Shown here one piece after another: positions 25,632 to 34,870 of a stretch of DNA of 53,189 nt. The notes under the pieces are model-generated. The model made no database searches, was not told the origin of the DNA, and was given only the letters and a program-made list of their open reading frames with translations. This DNA comes from JBEIFW01 sp046081125 (GTDB lineage: Bacteria > Actinomycetota > Acidimicrobiia > Acidimicrobiales > Ilumatobacteraceae): contig JBJTVH010000110.1 of assembly GCA_046081125.1 (NCBI GenBank), forward strand, positions 1-53,189, read 5' to 3'. Made by a program: the position numbers and the translations under genes. The stretch's first letter is position 1. Each line of letters opens with the position of its first letter.

Positions 25632-25882
25632 CAGGTGTCGCTCCCGGTGGCCACCTGGGTGACGCGGTCCCGGAGGCGCCGGTCGCGCAGGCGACGAAGG
25701 CGCCGCACCACCAGCGGGTCGTAGTCGAGTGCCTCGGGCCGTTCCAGCAGGTCAGCGAGGATCCGGTAGTACTGCGTGCCCTCGATGCCGAGCCGTTCGG
25801 TGATCATGGCGTCCTTGACGCCATCCACCGTCCACCAGCTCCGCTCGAAATCGAGGATCGCTCGCTCGCGCTCGGTCAGCAC
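25631..25882 (-). CDS. DUF3263 protein
   Basis: An 83-residue protein matching DUF3263: TERERAILDFERSWW near the start, then MITERLGIEGTQYYRILADLL, which reads like a helix-turn-helix, and a basic RRLRRLRDRRLRDR helix. Its small size and basic charge suggest nucleic-acid binding, but the family has no assigned function. Stop and the next start overlap by one base (TGATG), so it is coupled with the LytR_C gene. Confidence 0.82.
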   Translation of the reverse strand: MLTERERAILDFERSWWTVDGVKDAMITERLGIEGTQYYRILADLLERPEALDYDPLVVRRLRRLRDRRLRDRVTQVATGSDT

Positions 25883-25956
25883 GTTCTAGAGCCTGGCAGG
25901 TTCGTCCGCTCGAAGCGAGGATCCCCCGCGCCGGCCTGGCTGCTCGGCTCCCGCAG

Positions 25957-26730
25957 TCAGTCGGTGAACACCGGGGGGCGCTTTTCGACGAAGGCCCGGA
26001 AGGCCTCGGCGGTGTCGGCGCTGGCGGAGATCCGCATGTGACGTTCGCTCTCGAGGTCGACGAAATCGGGCAGCGACAGCCGTTCGGCGGCGAGGAAGTT
26101 GGCCTTCATGCCCGTGAGCGCAGCCGGGGAGGCGGCGGCGAGTCGATCCGTGACGGCGCGGACGGCTGCGGCGAGGCCGTCGGCGGGGACGAGCCGGTTC
26201 ACCAGACCCAGGTCGTAGGCCTGCTGGGCCGAGAACTTCCCGGGCAGGAACATCAGCTCACGGGCCTTGGCCGCGCCGACGAGGCGGGGCAGGGACCACG
26301 GCAGGGCCATGTCGCCGGCCACGGCCACGTCAAGGAACGCAGCGTTCAGCGTGGCGTCGTCGGCGCAGAGCCGCAGGTCGCACGCGCAGGCCCAGCCGAG
26401 ACCGGCCCCGGCGCAGGCCCCGTTGATCGCTGCGATCGTGACCGCCGGCATCTCGTGGAGCAGCACCGTGATCTCGAAGTACTGCGGCTTCAGGCGCTCC
26501 TGGGCTTCGCCGGTGGAGTACGCCCGCAGGTCGGCCCCGACGCAGAACGACGATCCGGCGCCGGTGAACACGACCACACGGATCGAGCGGTCGTCGGCGA
26601 GGCCGCGCAGCGTCTCGTGGAGTTCCCGCATCAGGCGGTTGGTGATGCCGTTGCGTCGGTCGGGCCGGTTCAGCGTGACGGTGGCGACGGGGCCGGCGAC
26701 ATCGAGCAGGACGGTCTGGTGATCCCCCAT
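25957..26730 (-). CDS. Enoyl-CoA hydratase/isomerase family protein
   Basis: A 257-residue crotonase-fold protein. The first oxyanion-hole segment is SSFCVGADLRAY, the second is NGACAGAGLGWACACDLRLCADDA, both well preserved. The usual second catalytic Glu position is AAFLDVAVAGDMALPW, where the typical F-x-x-(V/L)-G-(L) pattern is altered, so it may be an isomerase or other crotonase rather than a true hydratase. ATG 26730 is chosen over GTG 26739. It reads away from the regulator at 26941. Confidence 0.86.
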   Translation of the reverse strand: MGDHQTVLLDVAGPVATVTLNRPDRRNGITNRLMRELHETLRGLADDRSIRVVVFTGAGSSFCVGADLRAYSTGEAQERLKPQYFEITVLLHEMPAVTIAAINGACAGAGLGWACACDLRLCADDATLNAAFLDVAVAGDMALPWSLPRLVGAAKARELMFLPGKFSAQQAYDLGLVNRLVPADGLAAAVRAVTDRLAAASPAALTGMKANFLAAERLSLPDFVDLESERHMRISASADTAEAFRAFVEKRPPVFTD

Positions 26731-26940
26731 GGGCGGCACCCTACGGCGCGTCGCCCCGGCGTCGAGCGACCTCGGGAGGTGCGCAGCCCCGGCGATGCGG
26801 CCCGGAGCGCGTCGGCATGGTCACGCAGCGTGCGCTGAGCGCCCGGTGTCATCGGCGCGTCACGGTTGTTCACATCTGACCGTCGAGTCGCCACGGCGCC
26901 GACACATCCCCGAAACACGAGGTTCCTACGGTCCGCAGCC

Positions 26941-27657
26941 GTGTATACAGCCCGGGACACAGCGCATGAGCGAACGGCGTCGGGTGCCCTGCGCAGCGAC
27001 GAGGCCTACCGCGAGCTGAAGACCCGGATCCTGCGCGGCGACTTCCCGCTCAACGTCCGTCTCGGCGAGACCCGGCTGGCTTCGCTCCTCGGCGTGTCCC
27101 GCACCCCGGTGCGCGAGGCCCTGAAGCGGCTCGATGCCGAAGGCCTCGTGGAGTCCCACCAAGAGGGCGGGTTCCAGCCCTGCGTCCCCGACACCGTCGT
27201 GGTGCGCCACCTCTACGAGGTGCGCCTCGGGCTCGAACTGCAGCTGCTCCAGCGCCCCGCCCGCAACGGCACCCGCCACGACCCGTCGATCATGGAGCCG
27301 CTGCGCGACCAGTGGCGAGCGCTCGCCGCTGCGGCGCCCGATCCGGACCCGGGGTTCGTCCTGCTCGACGAGTCGTTCCACGTGACCTTGGCCCGTGCGT
27401 CGGGCAACCAGGTCGCCGCCGAACTGCTCCAGCAGGTCAACGAGCGGATCCGTGTCGTGCGGATGCAGGACTTCCTCACGCACGAGCGGATCGAGGCGAC
27501 GATCGCCGAGCATCTCGGCATCGCCGAGCAGGTGCTGGCCGGTGAGATGGTGGCGGCGGAGTCGGCGTTCACGGCGCACATCACGGCCTCGATCCAGGTG
27601 GTCGAGGAGCGGGTACGCCTGGCGATCGCCCGCATGGCGACGGGGGGCCGACGGTGA
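26941..27657 (+). CDS. GntR family transcriptional regulator (FadR/FCD type)
   Basis: A 238-residue regulator with a winged helix-turn-helix (AYRELKTRILRGDFPLNVRL, SLLGVSRTPVREALKRLDAEGL) and an all-helical FCD ligand domain. The FCD metal/ligand site is suggested by D (LLDESFHVTLARASGN) and H (EHLGIAEQVLAGE, AFTAHITASI). GTG 26941 is the only good in-frame start near the domain; a TTG at 26866 would add 25 unstructured residues. Its stop overlaps the ATPase start (GTGA), so it is the first gene of the operon and likely controls it in response to the imported substrate. Confidence 0.88.
   Translation: MYTARDTAHERTASGALRSDEAYRELKTRILRGDFPLNVRLGETRLASLLGVSRTPVREALKRLDAEGLVESHQEGGFQPCVPDTVVVRHLYEVRLGLELQLLQRPARNGTRHDPSIMEPLRDQWRALAAAAPDPDPGFVLLDESFHVTLARASGNQVAAELLQQVNERIRVVRMQDFLTHERIEATIAEHLGIAEQVLAGEMVAAESAFTAHITASIQVVEERVRLAIARMATGGRR
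26942..26949. promoter_or_regulatory. Candidate GntR/FCD operator TGTATACA
   Basis: A perfect 8-bp palindrome at the proposed regulator start codon. FCD-type GntR regulators often bind short palindromes with a GTATAC core, so this could give autoregulation of the operon. The match is short and not tested. Confidence 0.45.
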
Positions 27658-29174
27658 GCGCGCCGTTGCTGGCCGCTCGCGGCATCACCAAACGGTTCGG
27701 GGAAGTGGTGGCCAACGACGACGTCGCCCTCACCGTCCAGCCCGGTGAGGTGCACGCCGTGCTGGGCGAGAACGGGGCGGGCAAGTCGACCCTCATGAAG
27801 GTCGTGTACGGGCTGTACCCGGCCGACGCCGGCACGATCGCCGTCGACGGCGCAACGGTGGCCATGACCTCGCCTGCCGTCGCCCGAGCGAGCGGGATCG
27901 GGATGGTCTTCCAGGACCTGCGGCTGGTCCCTGCGCTGAGCGTCTGCGAGAACGTTGCGCTGGCGTTGCCGCTGGGCGGTCTGCGGCTCGATCGCAAGGC
28001 GCTGAGCGCCCGGATCGCCGAGGCGGCCGGCCGGTTCGGTCTGGCGGTGCACCCGGACGCCACCGTCCGAGACCTGTCGATCGGTGAGCGCCAGCGGGTC
28101 GAGATCCTCAAGGTGCTGCTCGCCGGTGCCCGACTGGTGATCCTCGACGAGCCGACCAGCGTGCTCGCACCCCAGGAGGTCGACCACCTCTTCGAGGGAC
28201 TGCGTTCGCTGCGCGACGGCGGTCTGTCGGTGGTGGTGATCACCCACAAGCTCGCCGAGTCCCGTGCGATCGCCGACCGCCTCACCGTGCTGCGCGGCGG
28301 GCGCCAGGTGCTCGACGCCGTCGACCCGGCCGGCATCGCCGACGACGCTCTCATCGAGGCGATGGTCGGCCGTTCCGTGAGTCCGTTGCCGGCGCAACGA
28401 TCGGCGCCGCCCGCAGCGGTCGCCCCGGCGCTGTCGCTGCGCGGGGTCGGCGTGCGCGACGGCCGCCGGGGCACCCTGCTGAGCGACGTCAGCTTCGACG
28501 TCGGTGCCGGTGAGCTCGTGGGGGTGGCCGGGGTGGCTGGCAACGGCCAGCTGCCGCTGTACGAGGTGGTGCTCGGCCTGCGGCATCCCACCCACGGCGA
28601 GCTCGCGATCGGCGGTCAGGCCGTGCACCGGCCGAACCCGCGGCGGGTGCTGGCACGGGGCGCGATCGGCGTGCCGGAGGATCCGGTGCGCGACGGCGTC
28701 GTGCCCGGCCTCACGGTCCACGAGCATGTCGCCCTCGACGATCTGCCGGCCGTGCGCAAGGGGCTCGGCATCGACTGGGCGGCGGTGCGCGAGCGCTACC
28801 TGAGCCGCAACGAGGCGACATCGCTACGGGCGGCGGCCGGTGACCGGCTGCTGTCGTCGTTGTCGGGCGGCAACATCCAGCGGGTGATGCTCGTGCGGGC
28901 ACTCGGCGCGCCGGCATCGCTGGTCGTTGCGGCGTACCCGAGCCGTGGGCTCGACGTTGCCACCACGCGGCGCACGCAGGAACTCCTGCTCGAGCGTCGG
29001 GCCGGCGGGGCCGGGGTGCTGCTGATCTCCGAGGACCTCGACGAGCTGTTCGAACTGTCGGACCGCATCGTGGTGCTCCACGCTGGATTGGTCGCCGGCA
29101 TCGTGGAGCCGGCCTCGTCGGACCGCTACGAGGTTGGTCGACTCATGCTCGGCGCCGAGGACGGCGCCGCATGA
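27654..29174 (+). CDS. BMP-type ABC importer, tandem ATPase subunit
   Basis: A 506-residue protein with two fused nucleotide-binding domains, as in nucleoside and sugar importers of the BMP class. NBD1 has Walker A GENGAGKST (about residue 39), signature LSIGERQRVEI and Walker B LVILDEPTSVL. NBD2 has a degenerate Walker A (GVAGNGQLPLYEV, no Lys), signature LSGGNIQRVML and DE replaced in VVAAYPSRGLD; this asymmetry is normal for the class. It couples with the two permeases that follow by 4-bp overlaps. Confidence 0.92.
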   Translation: MSAPLLAARGITKRFGEVVANDDVALTVQPGEVHAVLGENGAGKSTLMKVVYGLYPADAGTIAVDGATVAMTSPAVARASGIGMVFQDLRLVPALSVCENVALALPLGGLRLDRKALSARIAEAAGRFGLAVHPDATVRDLSIGERQRVEILKVLLAGARLVILDEPTSVLAPQEVDHLFEGLRSLRDGGLSVVVITHKLAESRAIADRLTVLRGGRQVLDAVDPAGIADDALIEAMVGRSVSPLPAQRSAPPAAVAPALSLRGVGVRDGRRGTLLSDVSFDVGAGELVGVAGVAGNGQLPLYEVVLGLRHPTHGELAIGGQAVHRPNPRRVLARGAIGVPEDPVRDGVVPGLTVHEHVALDDLPAVRKGLGIDWAAVRERYLSRNEATSLRAAAGDRLLSSLSGGNIQRVMLVRALGAPASLVVAAYPSRGLDVATTRRTQELLLERRAGGAGVLLISEDLDELFELSDRIVVLHAGLVAGIVEPASSDRYEVGRLMLGAEDGAA

Positions 29175-30208
29175 CCGCAGTGCGTCCGGCCCCGTCGGAC
29201 TCGATCAGTGGGATCGCCCGCATCGTCGTCGCCCTCGCCGGAGCGCTCGCGCTGTTCGGTGTACTCATGATCCTCAAGGGCACGAACCCGTTGGTGGCGT
29301 ACGCCGACATGATCACCTCGACCCTCACCGACGAGGCCTCGATCGAGGGCATCCTCGTGCGGGCCACCCCCATCGCGCTCGCTGCGCTCGCGGTTGCGAT
29401 CCCCGCTCGGGCGGGCCTGATCAACGTCGGCGGCGAGGGGCAGCTGATCGTCGGCGGCGTCGCCGCCATGGGGGTCGCACTCGCCCTCGACGGGTCGGGC
29501 CCGGGCTGGCTCCGGCTCGTGTTGATGGGTGTCGCAGCGGCGGCGGCCGGGGCGGCGTGGTCGGCGCTGGCCGCAGTCCTGCGCCTCGCCGTGGGCATCA
29601 GCGAGTCGGTGACGACGCTGTTGCTCAACTACATCGCGCTCGACCTCATGTACTTCCTGATCTACGACGTGTGGAAGGACCGGCAGGGGTCGGGCCAGCC
29701 GGCGACACGAGCGCTGTCGGGCTCGGAACGGCTCGGTCTGCTCGGTGACACGCGGGTGCACCTCGGGTTGCTGATCGCCGTGGTGGCGACCGCGGTGGTG
29801 GCGGTGGTGTTCCGGCGCACCACCTGGGGGTTCCGGCTCCGGGTGGTCGGCGGGAACACCGAAGCGGCCCGCCGGGCCGGGTTCCGGGTGGGGGCGCTGC
29901 TGGTGTCGGGCATGGCCGTCGGCGGCGCACTTGCGGGTCTCGGCGGGTACGCACAGCTCGCCGGCGCTGAGTACAAGCTGCGCAGCGGGTTCGTGGCCGG
30001 CTACGGCTACGTGGCGTTCCTGGCCTCCTGGCTCGCCCGGCACCGGCCCGTCGGCGTGACCGGCGCTGCGGTCCTGCTCACGGCGATCGCCATCGGCGGC
30101 GACAGCCTGCAACTCGATGCCGGCCTGCCCGCCGCAAGCGTCAACGTCCTCATGGCCCTGGTCCTGCTCGGGGTGTTCGGGTTCTCCAAGAAGCGGGCGG
30201 CGTCATGA
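29171..30208 (+). CDS. BMP-type ABC importer, permease 1
   Basis: A 345-residue membrane protein with about nine or ten hydrophobic helices. The motif ATPIALAALAVAIPARAGLINVGGEGQL is the family hallmark of YufP/RnsC-like permeases, followed by ESVTTLLLNYIALDLMYFL. The GFRVGALLVSGMAVGGALAGLGG loop is the likely coupling-helix region. The ATG overlaps the ATPase stop. Confidence 0.92.
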   Translation: MTAVRPAPSDSISGIARIVVALAGALALFGVLMILKGTNPLVAYADMITSTLTDEASIEGILVRATPIALAALAVAIPARAGLINVGGEGQLIVGGVAAMGVALALDGSGPGWLRLVLMGVAAAAAGAAWSALAAVLRLAVGISESVTTLLLNYIALDLMYFLIYDVWKDRQGSGQPATRALSGSERLGLLGDTRVHLGLLIAVVATAVVAVVFRRTTWGFRLRVVGGNTEAARRAGFRVGALLVSGMAVGGALAGLGGYAQLAGAEYKLRSGFVAGYGYVAFLASWLARHRPVGVTGAAVLLTAIAIGGDSLQLDAGLPAASVNVLMALVLLGVFGFSKKRAAS

Positions 30209-31122
30209 ACATGCTCACCGAAGTGCTCACCGGCGGGGTCCGCGGCGGCACCTCGATCCTGTACGCCTCGCTCGGCGAGACGGTGAGCGAGCGGGCCGGC
30301 GTGGTCAACCTCGGCACCGAGGGTTCGATGCTCGCTGGCGCACTCGCCGGGTACGCGGTCGCCGCCGAGACCGGGCAGCCGTGGCTGGGGGTGGCCGCCG
30401 GTGCGGTCGCAGGGGGCCTGCTCGCCGCCGTCCATGCGTATCTCGTCATCGGTCGGGGCGCGAATCAGCTCGCGACCGGCCTCGTGGTGCTGTTCCTCGG
30501 CCTCGGGCTCACCTCGCTGTTCGGGGTGTCCTACGTGCAGGCCATCGCACCGAGCTTCCGGCCCGTCGAGATCCCCGGGTTTCATGCCATCCCCCTGCTC
30601 GGCGACGTGCTGTTCGGCCAGGACGCGCTCGTGTACCTGTCCTACGTGCTCGTGCCCGTGTCGTGGTGGGTCATCTTCCGGAGCCGTTGGGGCGTGCTGT
30701 TGCGGGCCGCCGGCGAGCGCAGCGAGGTGCTCGTCACCCACGGCCACCGGGTCGCCCCGATCCAGTACACGGCCGTGATCGTCGGCGGGATGCTCGCCGG
30801 CCTCGGCGGGGCTCACCTGTCGCTCGCCTATGCCAAGGCGTGGTTCGAGAACATGGCCGTCGGGCGGGGGTTCGTCGCCGTCGCCGTCGTGATGTTCGCC
30901 GCCCGCCATCCGGTCAAAGTCGCCGGCGGCGCCTACCTGTTCGGTGCTGCGCTGGCGCTGTCCCCTGCGCTGCAGGCCCGGGGGTACGCCATCAACCAGT
31001 TCGCCCTCGACGCGGTGCCCTACGTGGTCACCCTCGTCGTGCTGATCGTGCTCGGCCGCCGCCGGGCCTCCGACGTCCCCGAAGGCCTCAACAAGGTCTT
31101 CGAGACGACCCCGGGTCGCTGA
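30205..31122 (+). CDS. BMP-type ABC importer, permease 2
   Basis: A 305-residue permease with about eight helices, the second half of the heterodimeric channel. It has the hallmark GETVSERAGVVNLGTEGSML near the start, a helix with GANQLATGLVVLFLGLGLTSL, and a long loop with the HGHRVAPIQYTAVIVGGMLAGLGGAH pattern. It overlaps permease 1 by 4 bp and ends 52 bp before the binding-protein gene. Confidence 0.92.
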   Translation: MNMLTEVLTGGVRGGTSILYASLGETVSERAGVVNLGTEGSMLAGALAGYAVAAETGQPWLGVAAGAVAGGLLAAVHAYLVIGRGANQLATGLVVLFLGLGLTSLFGVSYVQAIAPSFRPVEIPGFHAIPLLGDVLFGQDALVYLSYVLVPVSWWVIFRSRWGVLLRAAGERSEVLVTHGHRVAPIQYTAVIVGGMLAGLGGAHLSLAYAKAWFENMAVGRGFVAVAVVMFAARHPVKVAGGAYLFGAALALSPALQARGYAINQFALDAVPYVVTLVVLIVLGRRRASDVPEGLNKVFETTPGR

Positions 31123-31174
31123 CACCGACCCGGACCCCACCCCAATCCACCCTTCACCACATGAGGTTTCCCTG

Positions 31175-32362
31175 ATGCGATCCCGTTGGCTTTCCCTCGC
31201 CGCCATCACGAGCCTCGCGCTCGTCGCCGCGGCCTGTGGCGATGATTCCAAGAGTTCCTCGGCCTCCTCGGCCACGACGGCCGGCGGCTCGACGGTGGCG
31301 ACCGGTGCACCGGGCTCGGGCCCGGGTGCCGGCTCCAAGAAGGTCGGCTTCCTGTTCGTCGGCCCGAAGGACGACTTCGGTTACAACCAGGCCGCGTACC
31401 AGGGCTCGCAGGAGGTGAAGAAGAAGTTCCCGAACCTCGAGGTCCTCACGGCCGAGAACGTCCCGGAGGACGACAACGCGACCCGCGTGATGGAGAAGAT
31501 GATCGCCGACGGCGCCAAGATCATCTTCGCCACGTCCTACGGGCACCTCGACCCGGCGCTCAAGGTCGCCGCGGCCAACCCCGACGTAGCCGTCGTACAG
31601 CAGGGCAACTTCATCAAGGACAAGGTGCCGGCGAACAGCGGCACGTACTTCGGCACCGTGTACGAGCCGGTGTACCTGGCCGGCATCGCTGCCGGTAAGG
31701 CCACCAAGTCCAACAAGCTCGGGTACGTGTACGCCTTCCCGATCCCGCAGACCATCGCCAACATCAACGCCTTCCAGCTCGGCGCGGCGTCGGTGAACCC
31801 GAGCGTGCAGACCTTCGTCGTCAACACCTCCAACTGGTGCGACGTCGCCAAGCAGGCCGAGGCGGCCAAGAGCCTGTTCGCCCAGGGCGTCGACGTGATC
31901 ACCCAGCACCAGGACTGCACGGCGACGATCACCAAGGCGGCCGAGGAGGCCGGCAAGTTGGTCGTCGGCTACCACGCCGACGCCTCGACGCTCGCCCCCA
32001 AGGGCTGGGTGGCCGGCTCGGAATGGAGCTGGGGGGAGATGTACAGCGATATCGTCGCCACGGCGCTGTCCGGCAAGTTCACCGGCTCGAAGTACAACGC
32101 CAACTACCGGGTCGGCTACAAGGACGGTGGCAACCCGTTCGTCCAGTCCAAGTTCGGGCCGATGGTTGACGACGCAACGAAGAAGCTGATCGAGGAGCAG
32201 AAGAAGGTCATCTCCTCGAAGGACGGCTCGCCGTTCAAGGGTCCGATCATGGGTCAGGACGGCAAGGAACTGTTCCCCGCCGGGGTGCCGGACTACCTGA
32301 CGACCGAGACGAAGAACACCGCCTTCGTCAAGGGTGTCGTCGGCCAGATCCCGAAGGGCTGA
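31175..32362 (+). CDS. BMP family substrate-binding lipoprotein
   Basis: A 395-residue exported lipoprotein: signal with lipobox VAAAC (Cys21), a Ser/Thr/Gly linker to about 55, then a two-lobe BMP/PnrA-like domain beginning KKVGFLFVGPKDDFGYNQAAYQG. Other family segments are FATSYGHLDPAL and GVDVITQHQDCTATI. In PnrA-like proteins such residues hold nucleosides, but related proteins bind other small amides, and the neighbours here suggest a ureide or biuret-like ligand. TGAGG lies 8 bp upstream of ATG 31175. A strong hairpin follows the gene. Confidence 0.93.
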   Translation: MRSRWLSLAAITSLALVAAACGDDSKSSSASSATTAGGSTVATGAPGSGPGAGSKKVGFLFVGPKDDFGYNQAAYQGSQEVKKKFPNLEVLTAENVPEDDNATRVMEKMIADGAKIIFATSYGHLDPALKVAAANPDVAVVQQGNFIKDKVPANSGTYFGTVYEPVYLAGIAAGKATKSNKLGYVYAFPIPQTIANINAFQLGAASVNPSVQTFVVNTSNWCDVAKQAEAAKSLFAQGVDVITQHQDCTATITKAAEEAGKLVVGYHADASTLAPKGWVAGSEWSWGEMYSDIVATALSGKFTGSKYNANYRVGYKDGGNPFVQSKFGPMVDDATKKLIEEQKKVISSKDGSPFKGPIMGQDGKELFPAGVPDYLTTETKNTAFVKGVVGQIPKG

Positions 32363-32370
32363 TCCCTATT

Positions 32371-32400
32371 GCCGGGGCGGTGGTTCGCCACCGCCCCGGC
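32371..32400 (+). terminator. Strong UUCG hairpin after the binding-protein gene
   Basis: A 13-bp perfect GC-rich stem (32371-32383 with 32388-32400) is capped by TTCG. It has no T-tract and sits inside the operon. It is likely to protect the binding-protein mRNA and partly reduce read-through to the enzymes. Confidence 0.75.
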
Positions 32401-32438
32401 GGTTCCCCGTCCCTGTCCCGTGACCAAGGAGCTCCCCG

Positions 32439-33119
32439 ATGTCCCGTGGTGTCGTCGCCGCAGACCCGTACGCCTGGCCCTACGACGGCCCGATCGACCC
32501 GGCCCGCACGGCCCTGCTGTGCATCGACTGGCAGACCGACTTCTGCGGCAAGGGAGGCTACGTCGACGCGATGGGCTACGACCTGACCAACACCCGCAAG
32601 GGCCTCGAGCCGACGGCCCGGGTGCTTTCGGCCGTCCGGTCGGCCGGGTGGACCGTGGTTCACACCCGGGAGGGCCACCGTCCGGATCTGGCGGATTGCC
32701 CGGCCAACAAGCGCTGGCGCTCCCAGCGCATCGGCGCCGGCATCGGCGATCCCGGCCCGTGCGGGCGGATCCTCGTGCGCGGCGAACCGGGCTGGGAGAT
32801 CGTGCCGGAGGTGGCGCCGATCGACGGTGAGCCGATCGTCGACAAGCCGGGGAAGGGCGCCTTCTATGCGACCGATCTCGACTTGATCCTGCGCCGGGGC
32901 GGCATCACGCACCTGGTGTTCACCGGCATCACGACCGACGTCTGCGTGCACACCACGATGCGGGAGGCCAACGACCGCGGCTACGAATGCCTGCTGCTGT
33001 CGGACTGCACCGGCGCCACCGATGCCGGCAACGAAGCAGCGGCGCTCAAGATGATCACCATGCAGGGCGGGGTGTTCGGCGCTCACGCCCCGTCCTCGGC
33101 GCTGCTGGCGGCGCTATGA
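32439..33119 (+). CDS. Isochorismatase-like cysteine hydrolase (biuret-hydrolase-like), copy 1
   Basis: A 226-residue cysteine amidohydrolase. The Asp-Lys-Cys triad is Asp30 (LLCIDWQTDF), Lys139 (KPGKGAFYATDL) and Cys169 (GITTDVCVHTTMREANDRGY). The KPGKGAF-x-ATDL and REANDRGY strings are shared with biuret hydrolases and related ureide amidohydrolases, which cut the terminal amide and release ammonia. Allophanate hydrolase follows with a 4-bp overlap, which fits biuret to allophanate, but the substrate is inferred. The gene begins 38 bp after the hairpin. Confidence 0.85.
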   Translation: MSRGVVAADPYAWPYDGPIDPARTALLCIDWQTDFCGKGGYVDAMGYDLTNTRKGLEPTARVLSAVRSAGWTVVHTREGHRPDLADCPANKRWRSQRIGAGIGDPGPCGRILVRGEPGWEIVPEVAPIDGEPIVDKPGKGAFYATDLDLILRRGGITHLVFTGITTDVCVHTTMREANDRGYECLLLSDCTGATDAGNEAAALKMITMQGGVFGAHAPSSALLAAL

Positions 33120-34870
33120 CGGTGTCCGTGCACGACGTGACCGGCTGGTCGTTGGAGGCGCATCGCGCCGCGCGCCGGGACGGGATCACGGTGTCGGCGG
33201 TCGTCGAGGCCACGCTCGCTGCGCTCGGCTCGCTCGACGACCCGGCCGTCGTGATCGGTGGGGTGCTCGGCGAGTCGGCCCGGGCCCAAGCGGCGGCGCT
33301 CGACGCGGCGGAGGTCGCCGGGCCGCTCCACGGCGTACCGTTCGTCGTGAAGGACAACATCGACGTGGCCGGGGCGACGACGACGGCCGGATGCCCGAGT
33401 TACGGCTACGCCGCCACCGCCGACGCGACCGTCGTCGCGCGGCTTCGGGCGGCCGGCGCGATCCCGGTCGCCAAGGTGAACCTGGACCAGTTCGCGACCG
33501 GCCTCGTCGGCACCCGCTCGCCGTACGGCACGCCGCGCAACCCGATCGATCCGGCCCTCGTGCCCGGCGGATCGTCGTCGGGTTCGGCGGTGGCCGTCGC
33601 TCTGGGGCTGGTCCCGTTCTCGCTCGGCACCGACACCGCCGGCTCCGGGCGGGTCCCGGCAGCGTTCTGTGGCGTGGTCGGGTTCAAGCCGACGATCGGG
33701 CGGCTGCCCACGACCGGCATCGTCCCGGCCGTGCGCCGCATCGACTGCGCGTCGGTCTTCGCCCGCAGCGTCGCCGAGGCGCGCGCCGTGGTGGACGCCG
33801 CGGCGGGTCTGCACCGTGCCGACCCGTGGTCGCGCCCGCCGCAGACCGGTCCGGGCGTGGTGCGAACGATCGGGGTGCCGTCTCGGCTCGCGAGCCTCGG
33901 GCTCGATCGGCGCGCCGCCGAGGCGTTCGCCGCTGCCGTGACCGCCGCCGAACAGGCCGGGTTCGCGCTGCGGGAGTTCGACCTCTCCCCGTTCCTCGAC
34001 GCCGGCCGGCTGCTGTACGGCGGCCCGATCGTGGCCGAGCGTTGGGCGTCGGTCGGGACGTTCCTTGCGTCCGACCCGCCGGGCACCGACCCGACGGTGG
34101 CCCGGATCATCTCCGGCGGGATGCGCCCCAGCGCCGTCGACGCCTACCGCGCCGAGTACCGCCTGGCCCACCTGCGGGCCGTGACCGGCGAGGTGTGGAG
34201 CGACCTCGACGCGATCGTGCTGCCCACGACGCCGGGGCCCGTGACCGTGGCCGAGGTGGCGGCGGATCCGGTCGGGGTCAACGAACGGCTCGGCACGTTC
34301 ACGACGTTCGTCAACCTGCTCGATCTCGCCGCCCTCGCCGTGCCGAGCCCCGGTGCCGGGGCGCCCTACGGTATCCAACTCGTCGGACCCGCCTGGAGCG
34401 ACGATGCGCTCGCCGACGCCGCGGCGGTGCTCCTCGGCGAGACGCCCGAGGCGCCCCGGGTGCGCCCGGGTGAGGTGGCCCTCGCCGTGGTCGGGGCCCA
34501 CCTCACGGGCATGCCCCTCAACCACCAGCTGACGAGCCGCGGCGCACGCCTGCTCCACACCCGGCGGACGGCGGCGACCTACCGCCTGTTCGCCCTCGAG
34601 GGCACCGTCCCCCCCAAGCCGGGGTTGGCCCGTGTGGCCGAGGGTGGCGCGGCGATCGAGATCGAAGTGTGGGCCCTCGGCGAGCGGGCCTTCGGCTCGT
34701 TCGTCGCCGAAGTGCCAGCTCCGCTCGGGATCGGTTCGCTCGAACTCGACGACGGCACCTGGTGCAAGGGGTTCGTGTGCGAACCGTGGGCGCTGGCCGA
34801 AGCGACCGACATCACCGGCTTCGGCGGGTGGCGCGCCTACCGTGCCTCGGTCGCCGGAGGTGCCCGTTGA
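33116..34870 (+). CDS. atzF: Allophanate hydrolase
   Basis: A 584-residue amidase-signature enzyme that would split allophanate to ammonia and CO2. The Ser-Ser-Lys triad is Lys79 (VVKDNIDVAG), the cis-Ser in GGSSSGSAVA (153-157) and the nucleophile Ser177 in TDTAGSGRVPA. A separate C-terminal domain from about 460 (GAHLTGMPLNHQLTSRGA ... DDGTWCKGFVCEPWAL ... DITGFGGWRAY) is specific to allophanate hydrolases and makes the call firm. Length matches AtzF (about 600). ATG overlaps the upstream stop. No urea carboxylase is beside it, so allophanate must come from another source. Confidence 0.92.
   Translation: MTVSVHDVTGWSLEAHRAARRDGITVSAVVEATLAALGSLDDPAVVIGGVLGESARAQAAALDAAEVAGPLHGVPFVVKDNIDVAGATTTAGCPSYGYAATADATVVARLRAAGAIPVAKVNLDQFATGLVGTRSPYGTPRNPIDPALVPGGSSSGSAVAVALGLVPFSLGTDTAGSGRVPAAFCGVVGFKPTIGRLPTTGIVPAVRRIDCASVFARSVAEARAVVDAAAGLHRADPWSRPPQTGPGVVRTIGVPSRLASLGLDRRAAEAFAAAVTAAEQAGFALREFDLSPFLDAGRLLYGGPIVAERWASVGTFLASDPPGTDPTVARIISGGMRPSAVDAYRAEYRLAHLRAVTGEVWSDLDAIVLPTTPGPVTVAEVAADPVGVNERLGTFTTFVNLLDLAALAVPSPGAGAPYGIQLVGPAWSDDALADAAAVLLGETPEAPRVRPGEVALAVVGAHLTGMPLNHQLTSRGARLLHTRRTAATYRLFALEGTVPPKPGLARVAEGGAAIEIEVWALGERAFGSFVAEVPAPLGIGSLELDDGTWCKGFVCEPWALAEATDITGFGGWRAYRASVAGGAR

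Noticed and set aside
26731..26940. Riboswitch before the import operon
   Set aside because: I could not find a guanidine, purine or other known aptamer core in this 210-bp gap; only a divergent promoter region and the short palindrome are supported.
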